18,859 nucleotides of DNA. It comes from Candidatus Latescibacterota bacterium. GTDB taxonomy: Bacteria > Latescibacterota > MVCY01. Position numbers and translations under genes: made by a program. Below are positions 7,300 to 14,111 of the stretch, piece after piece; within the stretch, counting starts at the first letter, position 1, and each line of letters starts with the position of its first letter. The notes beneath the pieces are model-generated. The model had not been told where the DNA came from and did no database searches. It worked only from the letters and a program-made list of their open reading frames with translations. The stretch lies in contig JAUWEO010000010.1 of NCBI GenBank assembly GCA_030608245.1, positions 1-18,859 on the forward strand, written 5' to 3'.

Positions 7300-7920
7300 T
7301 CACTCCCCCCTGATTATCTTCTTCACCCTCATCAATCTGGTCAGGGTCTCCAGCTCTATCTCCTCCAGTCTCATCTCAATATACTTTATTGTCTGTTGCA
7401 AATTGGGGATAAGAATATACTCTAAGGCATTGACTCTGCGTCTGGTTCTTTCGATTTCATCGGCCAAAAGTCGCAAGGTTTTCTCTGCTTCAGAGAGTTT
7501 TACCATATCCTCCAACACGCTGTCTAACTTTTTCAAACAGGCATCAAGTTCTCCTGAGGTATGGGCAAACCCGTAGCAATATATATCTCCTTCCAATCTG
7601 GGTTTGAGGACAGGCACTCGGAGGTTCATTATCCGTCTTTCTTGTACTTGAAGGTCGACCACCTTGCGGGGAAAACTGAGGGCCTCTTCCAGCATCTGCT
7701 CGTCGGTCCAGAGGCGGGCGGCGAGGAAACTTCGATAGACATCCTGCAGTTGTTCCTCCGCTTTCGTTCTCAAATCCCTCAGGGTCTCGATCAGGTCTAA
7801 CAGTTGCCGCATTAGCTCGTCTTGCTTGTCTTTGAGCAGTTTATGGCCTCTTCGGGCCAGGTCGAGACGTTTTTTGAGCCGCAACAGCTCCATCCGGGTT
7901 GCACTTACCTGCAGTTTCAT
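7300..7920 (-). CDS. atpD: V/A-type ATPase subunit D (central stalk)
   Basis: 206 residues, the normal size. The N-terminus QVSATRMELLRLKKRLDLAR, followed by GHKLLKDKQDELMR, is the hallmark of the V-type D subunit. Long helices at both ends form the coiled-coil rotor shaft that turns inside the A3B3 head. The C-terminal part (RRRVNALEYILIPNLQQTIK) is also conserved. It starts 4 bp after the stop of the B subunit gene and is the last gene of the C-F-A-B-D set. Confidence 0.95.
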   Translation of the reverse strand: MKLQVSATRMELLRLKKRLDLARRGHKLLKDKQDELMRQLLDLIETLRDLRTKAEEQLQDVYRSFLAARLWTDEQMLEEALSFPRKVVDLQVQERRIMNLRVPVLKPRLEGDIYCYGFAHTSGELDACLKKLDSVLEDMVKLSEAEKTLRLLADEIERTRRRVNALEYILIPNLQQTIKYIEMRLEEIELETLTRLMRVKKIIRGE

Positions 7921-7924
7921 CCTC

Positions 7925-9328
7925 TTATGCTACCTTCTTTGCCTCTGCTTCCTGTTTGAATCTGGTGTAGTATTTCTTCATCCACTGGGGTCTTATCCGT
8001 TTGAGCTCCAGGGAGGGGAACATCGTCAGCAGTTGCCAGCCCAGATCGAGGGTCTCTTCAATAGACCGGTCTTCATCCTCATCTTGGGTTACATATCGCC
8101 GTTCAAAGTCATCGGCGAAGTTGTAATAGAGGCGGTCCATCTCGGAGAGAGCTGCTTCTCCCAGAATCACGGCCAGCTCCTGGGCCTCTTTACCCCGGGC
8201 ATAGCAGGCGAACAGTTGGTTGAACACATCGGAATGGTCCTCACGGGTTTTGTCCTTTCCAATTCCTCTGTCTTTCAACCGGGACAGGGAGGGCAACACA
8301 TCGATAGGGGGCATTATTCCCTTCTTATGCAGCGCCCGGGAAAGGATTATCTGGCCCTCGGTAATATAGCCGGTGAGGTCGGGGATAGGGTGGGTCTTGT
8401 CGTCTTCTGGCATAGTGAGGATGGGGATCTGGGTTATGGAGCCAGGTTTGTCTTTGATTCTGCCTGCTCGCTCGTAGATTGTGGCCAGGTCGGTGTACAG
8501 GTAGCCTGGGAAGCCTCTGCGTCCTGGTATCTCTTTTCTGGCGGCGGAGATCTCGCGCAAGGCCTGGGCATAGTTAGTCATATCGGTGAGGATAACCAAC
8601 ACATGCATTCCCAGGTCAAAGGCTAAGTATTCGGCGGCGGTGAGTGCTACCCGGGGAGTCGCTATTCTCTCGATGGCCGGGTCATCTGCCAGATTAATGA
8701 ATACTACCGAACGGTCAATAGCGCCTGTGCGGCGGAAATCCTGAATGAAATAGTCTGACTCCTCGAAGGTGATGCCCATAGCGGCAAAGGCGACAGCGAA
8801 CTTCTCCTCTTTTCCCAGCACTCTGGCTTGCCGGGAGATCTGGGCTGCCAACTGGTTGTGGGGCAGACCAGAACCCGAAAATATAGGAAGTTTTTGTCCC
8901 CTGACCAATGCATTAAGCCCGTCAATAGCAGAGATGCCTGTCTGGATGAACTCCGAGGGATATTCTCGGGCGTAGGGGTTGAGGGGATCCCCGTTGATAT
9001 CTAATTTCTTATCTGGCAATATATTAGGGCCTTTGTCAATCGGCTCGCCCAAGCCGTCGAATACCCTGCCCAGGATATCCCTCGACACTCCCAATTCTAT
9101 GCCTCGACCCAAGAACTTCACCCGGCTTTTGAAAACATCCACCCCAGTGGCACCCTCGAACAACTGCACTAAGGCCCTATCTCGGTCCACCTCCAATACT
9201 CTGCCCTTTCTCTTCTCACCACCAGGAAGCTCCAGTTCAACTAATTCCTCAAACTTCACCCCTTCTACTTCTTCAACCAAGACAAGGGGACCGGCAATCT
9301 CACGGATGGTCAGATATTCCTTAAGCAT
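7925..9328 (-). CDS. atpB: V/A-type ATPase subunit B (non-catalytic)
   Basis: 467 residues. The start chosen is ATG at 9328, which overlaps the end of the A gene by 8 bases (ATGCTTAA). It has GAGGAG 7 bases upstream and gives the usual beginning MLKEYLTIREIAGPLVLVEE. A GTG at 9343 in the same frame sits inside that ribosome site and is unlikely. The protein has the B-subunit pattern: no Walker A loop, but SGSGLPHNQLAAQISRQA where the catalytic subunit has it, then DFRRTGAIDRSVVFINLADD and the GYLYTDLATIYERAGR segment. Three copies alternate with A in the cytoplasmic head. It is part of the tightly packed operon. Confidence 0.96.
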   Translation of the reverse strand: MLKEYLTIREIAGPLVLVEEVEGVKFEELVELELPGGEKRKGRVLEVDRDRALVQLFEGATGVDVFKSRVKFLGRGIELGVSRDILGRVFDGLGEPIDKGPNILPDKKLDINGDPLNPYAREYPSEFIQTGISAIDGLNALVRGQKLPIFSGSGLPHNQLAAQISRQARVLGKEEKFAVAFAAMGITFEESDYFIQDFRRTGAIDRSVVFINLADDPAIERIATPRVALTAAEYLAFDLGMHVLVILTDMTNYAQALREISAARKEIPGRRGFPGYLYTDLATIYERAGRIKDKPGSITQIPILTMPEDDKTHPIPDLTGYITEGQIILSRALHKKGIMPPIDVLPSLSRLKDRGIGKDKTREDHSDVFNQLFACYARGKEAQELAVILGEAALSEMDRLYYNFADDFERRYVTQDEDEDRSIEETLDLGWQLLTMFPSLELKRIRPQWMKKYYTRFKQEAEAKKVA

Positions 9329-11093
9329 TGACACTCTCCTCACTTTCTACCAGCGCTTCCACCTGGGTCCGGATCTCTTTTTCCAACTGGTCGAACCGAT
9401 CTAGTTGGTCCTCGGGAATAAGTTTCATTCGGGCTATCTCTTCTTTAACGGGTAGGGAAGTCAATTGGTCGACAGAGACTCCTTTCTCCAGTGCTGACTG
9501 AGATAATTCGTGTGATTCCATTATTAATTTGAGCATTCTGTACTGCTTGAGCAGTGAAGTATAAGTATCTATTTCCATAAAGGCATTCTGATGTAGGAAA
9601 TCCTCTCTTATTAATCTGGAGGTCTCCAATATTAGCCTGTCCCGATCAGACATAGCCTCTATGCCCACCAATCTTACTATCTCTGCCAACTCCGCCTCTT
9701 GCTGCAGCAGCCGCATTGCTTCGGCTTGAAGTGCGGGGAACTCTTCATTGACATTCACTTTGAAGTAGTCCTCTAAGTTGGTGGAGTAAAGAGAATAGCT
9801 GTTAAGCCAGCTTATGGCAGGGAAGTGCCGTTGAAAGGCAAGGGTATCTTCCAGACCCCAGAAGACCTTAACTACCCTGAGGGTTGCCTGCACTACCGGG
9901 TCGGCCAGATCACCTCCAGGAGGTGACACAGAGCCGATAACGGTGAGGGAGCTCTCTCTGCTGTCGCTGCCCAGACAGACCACTCGGCCAGCTCTTTCAT
10001 AGAACTCAGCCAGGCGAGTGCCCAGGTAAGCTGGGTAGCCCTCCTCGCCGGGCATCTCCTCCAGTCTGCCCGACATCTCCCTGAGTGCCTCTGCCCATCG
10101 GGAGGTAGAATCGGCCATAACTGACACATCGTAGCCCATATCTCGGAAGTATTCACCGATGGTGATGCCGGTGTATATCGATGCCTCTCGGGCTGCTACC
10201 GGCATATTGGAGGTGTTGGCAATGAGCACAGTCCGTTCCATCAACGAGTGACCACTTCTGGGGTCGGTCAACTCTGGAAACTCCAGCAGCACATTGGCCA
10301 TCTCGTTGCCTCGCTCGCCGCAGCCGACAAAGATTATTATGTCTGCATCTGACCACTTGGCCAACTGATGCTGTATCACTGTCTTGCCACTACCGAAAGG
10401 CCCAGGCACACAGGCCGTCCCCCCTTTGCCGAGAGGGAAAAAGGTGTCAATCACCCTTTGGCCAGTGGTGAGAAAGCTGCTGGGAACGAGTTTGCTTTTA
10501 TAGGGCCGAGCCTTTCTCACCGGCCATTGCTGAGACATAGTGATGTCCTGTGTTCCGGTGGCAGTTTTCACTCTGGCCACTACCTCTTTGACCGAAAAAT
10601 CTCCCTCTGTTATCTGTTCTATCTCTCCCTCTGTTTCCGGAGGGATGATTATCCGATGCACCACCGCTGGAGTTTCCTCCACCCTGCCAATGATGTCGCC
10701 GCCGCTAACCTCATCTCCTTCCTTTGCTACAGGCATGAAATGCCATTTCTTTTCTCTGTTCAAGGCGGGTATATTGATCCCCCGGGTGACGAAGTCACCT
10801 GTTTGGGCACGAATGACATCCAGCGGGCGCTGGATTCCGTCGTAGATCGAACCTATGAGTCCAGGGCCCAATTCCACACTTAGCGGTTCTCCGGTGAGAT
10901 AGACTGGTTCTCCAGGACCTACCCCCCCGGTGTTTTCATAGACCTGAATAAAAGCCCGATCTCCTTTGAGCTCAATGATTTCTCCGATGAGCTGATGGTC
11001 GCTTACCATAACTACATCGAACATCCTGGCTTCTTCCATTTTTTCAGCTACCACCAGGGGACCGGAGACCTTAATTATAGTTCCTGGTTTCAA
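9321..11093 (-). CDS. atpA: V/A-type ATPase catalytic subunit A
   Basis: 590 residues, the usual length. Walker A is GPFGSGKT (231-238). The roughly 90-residue 'non-homologous insert' typical of V/A-type A subunits is present before it (about 115-200), which separates it from F-type beta. Other conserved parts are VGCGERGNEM and MADSTSRWAEALREMSGR. It hydrolyses or makes ATP in the head of the rotary enzyme. The start is a TTG at 11093, directly next to the stop of subunit F and 7 bases after an excellent GGAGGTGA ribosome site. There is no ATG alternative before the conserved KPGTIIKVSGPLVVAE. Confidence 0.97.
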   Translation of the reverse strand: MKPGTIIKVSGPLVVAEKMEEARMFDVVMVSDHQLIGEIIELKGDRAFIQVYENTGGVGPGEPVYLTGEPLSVELGPGLIGSIYDGIQRPLDVIRAQTGDFVTRGINIPALNREKKWHFMPVAKEGDEVSGGDIIGRVEETPAVVHRIIIPPETEGEIEQITEGDFSVKEVVARVKTATGTQDITMSQQWPVRKARPYKSKLVPSSFLTTGQRVIDTFFPLGKGGTACVPGPFGSGKTVIQHQLAKWSDADIIIFVGCGERGNEMANVLLEFPELTDPRSGHSLMERTVLIANTSNMPVAAREASIYTGITIGEYFRDMGYDVSVMADSTSRWAEALREMSGRLEEMPGEEGYPAYLGTRLAEFYERAGRVVCLGSDSRESSLTVIGSVSPPGGDLADPVVQATLRVVKVFWGLEDTLAFQRHFPAISWLNSYSLYSTNLEDYFKVNVNEEFPALQAEAMRLLQQEAELAEIVRLVGIEAMSDRDRLILETSRLIREDFLHQNAFMEIDTYTSLLKQYRMLKLIMESHELSQSALEKGVSVDQLTSLPVKEEIARMKLIPEDQLDRFDQLEKEIRTQVEALVESEESVNA

Positions 11094-11504
11094 CTACTTA
11101 TCACCTCCCCGGAATATATCCGCTCCTATCGCTTTGCTCACTATCTGTCTCACTTTCTCAGTTGCGAGTCCTAAACTGCCCCGATTGTCTGGAATAAGCA
11201 CCACGCTGGGCAGGGTCTTCAGGGCAATCGCCTCTATTCTCTCCCCGATTTCTACCGCCACTCGTTCAGTAATAAAGATGATTACGTATTTAGCGTTGAC
11301 TGAACTGTCAAATGCCTGGGCTGCCTCCTGAGCATCAGCCACTGGCATTACCTTCATCCCCACAGCCTTAAAGGGCAAAACAGAGTCCCGGTCACCAATG
11401 ACCGCCATATTAGAAGTCTTCAAGAGTAGATTTTTCCCGGAGTCACCGGGTTGAGCCGCCTGGAAAGGGCGTTTAACCTTGCTCTGTGTTTCTTGTCTGT
11501 TCAT
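11094..11504 (-). CDS. atpF: V/A-type ATPase subunit F, with N-terminal extension
   Basis: 136 residues from the ATG at 11504 (a TTG at 11510 is an alternative). The conserved F-subunit fold begins only at residue 33, MAVIGDRDSVLPFKAVGM, and continues with AKYVIIFITERVA and PSVVLIPDNRGSLG. F subunits are usually about 100-110 residues. The first 32 residues here are polar and low in structure (RQETQSKVKRPFQAAQPGDS). The inner ATG at 11408 has no good ribosome site, and the outer one has only a weak AGAG site, so the real start is open. F lies on the central stalk and tunes coupling. It is packed between C and A. Confidence 0.88.
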   Translation of the reverse strand: MNRQETQSKVKRPFQAAQPGDSGKNLLLKTSNMAVIGDRDSVLPFKAVGMKVMPVADAQEAAQAFDSSVNAKYVIIFITERVAVEIGERIEAIALKTLPSVVLIPDNRGSLGLATEKVRQIVSKAIGADIFRGGDK

Positions 11505-11518
11505 TTCCAATCTCTATA

Positions 11519-12592
11519 TTAAGGATATTCAGGTAGTTTGTTCCTCATCAGCTCGGCTGGTAAGTGGTTGGCTTTTCCTACCAGTACAGTCCGTACAGCT
11601 TTAAATTCATATTCCTTCAACAGCAGATAGGCCACCAGGGGCTCAATCCCCAGAGATTGGACTTTAGCTCTTTCCAAATAGGAAATGAGGGTAACGTCGG
11701 CCATTTTCTCTAAGGGAAGGAAACTGTCAGATTTCAGGAGGGCATCTGTCCCAGTGGCTACGGTTTTGGCATAACGCGTTTTGCTGAAGAACGAAGCCAC
11801 CGTTTCCCAAGGGGTTTCACGGAGGGGGAACAGTTCGGTCTCCTTTATTGAGCCTCCCTCTATCAAGCTCTGTGTTAGCAGAGCTGTATCCAAATCCAGC
11901 CACTTCACCCTCACCAGGGTCTTTATGTTGGCCAGGTCTATTTCCAAGTCCAGCCATCTATTTAAGAAACGGTTTCCAAACGGCCTGATCACTAAACTGA
12001 AGCGTTTGTACATCTCGCCATCGGTTAGGATATCTATTAATTGGGGGTTATTTGTCTTTTCCCATCGGGTGTTGACAACCTGGACGGTGTTGGAGATGAA
12101 CTGGGGCGACGACCGGTAATCATCATCCGTCACCGCCTCGGTTAAGATCTCTACAGGGACAGTGCCCACATCGATGAGCAGATGTTCCAGGTTCTGCCCG
12201 GAATACCTGGCCTTAAGTAATACCTTCAAGTTGTGGAAATCATATCTTTCCCGGAAGAGGTCGGAGATCGAGGTATCCTTAGAAAGCGTTGAGATCAGTG
12301 CCAGCACCTCTTGTCGCTGGATTCTAAGGCAGGACTCCAGGTCGCTCCAGGTTTTCACCTTCGGTTCCCCTTCAGCGTAGCCTTTTTCGACCAAGAATCT
12401 GTATGCCTCCTCCGACTCTTCGGTGGCGATCAGCCGTTCAATATCCTGTCTGGTCAAATAGCGATTTTCCAAAGAGCGAATTCTACCAACTGCATAAGCG
12501 TAGCGAGCGTCTGACTTAAACAAAAAAAAGTCTGGTCCCTTTGTCACCGGATGTTTTCCTGTATTAGCCAAGTTTAACCGTGACACAGCCAT
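11519..12592 (-). CDS. atpC: V/A-type ATPase subunit C (stalk-to-rotor socket)
   Basis: 357 residues, close to the family size. Repeats typical of V-type C (d in eukaryotes) are visible: YAYAVGRIRSLENRYLTRQD near residue 31, RERYDFHNLKVLLKARYSG near 114, LDLEIDLANIKTLVRVKWLD near 220, and the end PLVAYLLLKEYEFKAVRTVL. It sits on the membrane rotor ring and holds the D/F shaft. It is the first V-ATPase gene on this strand. The usual upstream partners (I, K, E) are not present in the window. A GGAGGGAGG sequence lies about 17 bases before the ATG at 12592, further than ideal, so translation initiation may be weak or the spacing unusual. Confidence 0.93.
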   Translation of the reverse strand: MAVSRLNLANTGKHPVTKGPDFFLFKSDARYAYAVGRIRSLENRYLTRQDIERLIATEESEEAYRFLVEKGYAEGEPKVKTWSDLESCLRIQRQEVLALISTLSKDTSISDLFRERYDFHNLKVLLKARYSGQNLEHLLIDVGTVPVEILTEAVTDDDYRSSPQFISNTVQVVNTRWEKTNNPQLIDILTDGEMYKRFSLVIRPFGNRFLNRWLDLEIDLANIKTLVRVKWLDLDTALLTQSLIEGGSIKETELFPLRETPWETVASFFSKTRYAKTVATGTDALLKSDSFLPLEKMADVTLISYLERAKVQSLGIEPLVAYLLLKEYEFKAVRTVLVGKANHLPAELMRNKLPEYP

Positions 12593-12667
12593 TTCTATGA
12601 AAAGAGCTCCCTCCCTCCGGAGCTTCTGGAATTCTGATTTACCTCAGGCAAATGCTCTAAAAGAAAC

Positions 12668-12704
12668 AAAAAAAGGGCACTTTTGTCAAGGAGAAAGTGT
12701 ACCC
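12668..12704 (-). terminator. Intrinsic terminator hairpin in the V-ATPase leader
   Basis: Read on the minus strand, GGG-TA-CACTTT (12704-12694) pairs with AAAGTGCCC (12683-12675) across a 10-base loop, with TA as a two-base bulge. Seven T follow at once (12674-12668). This is a standard intrinsic terminator facing the V-ATPase genes, ending about 75 bp before the subunit C start. No minus-strand gene lies upstream, so it would stop a leader transcript or a small RNA. Confidence 0.6.
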
Positions 12705-12737
12705 TTCTCTGGGGATTCCATTAGGCAGGTCTGAGCC

Positions 12738-12771
12738 AATCCCGGTTTTCTCTGCGAAGAGCGGGATTTTT
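12738..12771 (+). terminator. Terminator-like hairpin facing right
   Basis: On the plus strand AATCCCG (12738-12744) pairs with CGGGATT (12762-12768). Inside, CTCT/AGAG closes a GCGA (GNRA) tetraloop, with a five-base bulge on the 5' side. TTT follows the stem, and the T-run is five long with the end of the stem. No plus-strand gene precedes it in this window. It may stop antisense transcription from the V-ATPase side before the cooC promoter. Confidence 0.4.
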
Positions 12772-12828
12772 AAAATATCTATGTTACTCACCATCGATCC
12801 AGCTCCTGCCCATCTCTCTTTCCAAAAA

Positions 12829-12847
12829 CCTTTAGTCCAACTAAAGG
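12829..12847. promoter_or_regulatory. Perfect 7-bp inverted repeat, possible operator
   Basis: CCTTTAG (12829-12835) and CTAAAGG (12841-12847) are exact inverted repeats around TCCAA. The site is 45 bp upstream of the -35 box of the cooC promoter, so it could bind a regulator or form an RNA hairpin. Its function is unknown. Confidence 0.4.
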
Positions 12848-12891
12848 GATACCATGTTTGCTCCCAGTGCCACTTGCAATGTGATTTTTCC

Positions 12892-12920
12892 TTGACAATA
12901 TCCCTGCTATTTGGTATAAT
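12892..12920 (+). promoter_or_regulatory. Consensus sigma-70 promoter of the cooC/CODH operon
   Basis: TTGACA (12892-12897) and TATAAT (12915-12920), both perfect, are separated by exactly 17 bases. Transcription would start near 12927 and give a leader of about 70 bases before the GTG of cooC. This is the strongest promoter visible in the window. Confidence 0.85.
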
Positions 12921-12926
12921 GTTGTT

Positions 12927-12938
12927 TCCCATTTGGGA
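12927..12938 (+). promoter_or_regulatory. Palindrome at the predicted transcription start
   Basis: TCCCA-TT-TGGGA lies exactly where transcription from the consensus promoter should begin. A repressor bound here would block initiation. Alternatively it forms a small hairpin at the 5' end of the mRNA. It is short, so chance is possible. Confidence 0.4.
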
Positions 12939-12997
12939 GCTTAGATTCAGGGACCCGGTAATGCGTTTTTTGAAATTCGCTAATCTTGGGGAATTGT

Positions 12998-13762
12998 GTG
13001 AAAATAGCTATTTCTGGCAAAGGGGGAGCAGGTAAAACTACGCTGGCAGGTATTTTAGCCCGGCTATTTGTGGAACAGGGCTGTAAAGTCTTTGCCATAG
13101 ATGCCGATCCCGACGCCAACTTAGCCCTCGCCTTAGGTTTCCCCAATCCTTTCCAAATAACCCCCCTGATCCAGATGAAACAGTTGATTGAAGAACGAAC
13201 TGGCGCCAAGCCCAACACCTTCTCTCCTTACTTCAAACTTAACCCCAAGGTAGACGACATCCCAGACAGTTATTTCACTCGACATAAAGGGATAAGCCTC
13301 GCGGTGATGGGCACAGTAAGGGGCGGCGGATTAGGTTGCACTTGCCCGGAGAACGCCTTTTTGAAAGCCTTGCTTCGTCACTTAATAGCAGACCGGGAAG
13401 AGATAGTAATCCTAGATATGGAGGCCGGGATAGAACACCTGGGCCGAGGGACTGTCCAGGCGGTAAACCGGTTGATAGCAGTTGTAGAACCCACCCGGTT
13501 GAGCACAACGACTGCCCAGCGAATCAGAAAACTGGCTTTTGAGATCGGCTTGAAAAACATCGTTGCGGTGGGGAATAAGATCCACAGAGAGTCGGACAGG
13601 AAGTTTTTAACGAGGAATATGTCGCAATTTGAGTTTCTGGGATTTCTTCCTTACGATGAACAAATAACAGGCGAGCCCTTGTTGGATATCTCCAGCGATT
13701 CAGGCCCTCATCAGGAAATTCTGAAGGAGGCGAGAAAAATAGCTGCGCAACTGGGTAACTGA
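12998..13762 (+). CDS. cooC: CODH nickel-insertion ATPase CooC
   Basis: 254 residues from GTG at 12998, the start that gives the family beginning MKIAISGKGGAGKTTLAG. A TTG at 12986 in frame would add four residues and is less likely. The deviant Walker A is GKGGAGKTT (7-15), the switch region is DADPDANLALALG (35-47), and the Cys-x-Cys pair is at 114/116 (GCTCPENAF), which binds metal between the two subunits of the dimer in CooC. It is a MinD-type ATPase that helps put nickel into the C-cluster of CODH. It is the first gene after the consensus promoter and stands two genes before acsD and three before cooS. Confidence 0.93.
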   Translation: MKIAISGKGGAGKTTLAGILARLFVEQGCKVFAIDADPDANLALALGFPNPFQITPLIQMKQLIEERTGAKPNTFSPYFKLNPKVDDIPDSYFTRHKGISLAVMGTVRGGGLGCTCPENAFLKALLRHLIADREEIVILDMEAGIEHLGRGTVQAVNRLIAVVEPTRLSTTTAQRIRKLAFEIGLKNIVAVGNKIHRESDRKFLTRNMSQFEFLGFLPYDEQITGEPLLDISSDSGPHQEILKEARKIAAQLGN

Positions 13763-13911
13763 AAGATGTCCATTTTTGCCGCAGAGATCGCAAAAGATAA
13801 GTAGATTCAAGCAGGCCAAAATTCGGAGAACTATCCTCATCCGTCCTCAGTTTCAATCAGTTTTCATCAATGCTAACATCAGTCCTAAGCCAATGCTGAA
13901 AGGAGGCAATA

Positions 13912-14091
13912 ATGGATGAACCAAGAGAGTCTTTAGAGGAAAGTTGCGAGCCCAAAAGGTCAGAGAAGACATATAATTGGCGAAAAAAGCTAAATACGCG
14001 GGAGGAAATGCTGAAATACTTACAGACGGCGGAGAGATACTGGTTCTCCCAGGAATGGTACGGAAGTGAGAGAAGGAAAACACCCGCTTAA
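13912..14091 (+). CDS. Unrecognised 59-residue protein between cooC and acsD
   Basis: ATG at 13912 follows AAAGGAGG with 5-6 bases spacing, one of the best ribosome sites in the window. The ORF ends with TAA at 14091, only 20 bp before acsD. The product is highly charged, with an N-terminal polar half (MDEPRESLEESCEPKRSEKT) and a helix-like second half (NTREEMLKYLQTAERYWFSQ) that ends in EWYGSERRKTPA. Three Trp and four Tyr in 59 residues is high. One Cys is present, so a metal site of its own is unlikely. I do not recognise the family. Its place suggests a small partner of the CODH/ACS proteins or of CooC, but that is inference. The 149 bp between cooC and this ORF hold no other gene. Confidence 0.7.
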   Translation: MDEPRESLEESCEPKRSEKTYNWRKKLNTREEMLKYLQTAERYWFSQEWYGSERRKTPA

Positions 14092-14111
14092 TATAGCGAA
14101 AGGAGAGAGAA

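Noticed and set aside
7826..8626. 266-residue plus-strand frame opposite V-ATPase D and B
   Set aside because: It is antisense to two conserved genes and results from their codon bias.
12784..12813. Nine-codon minus-strand ORF (MGRSWIDGE) behind GGAAAGAGAG, possible leader peptide for the V-ATPase terminator
   Set aside because: Too short to distinguish from chance. There is no run of codons for one amino acid and no obvious alternative hairpin pairing with the terminator.
12657..12932. 91-residue minus-strand frame in the divergent intergenic region
   Set aside because: It crosses the terminator hairpin and T-run, has no ribosome site, covers the cooC promoter on the other strand, and the protein looks random.
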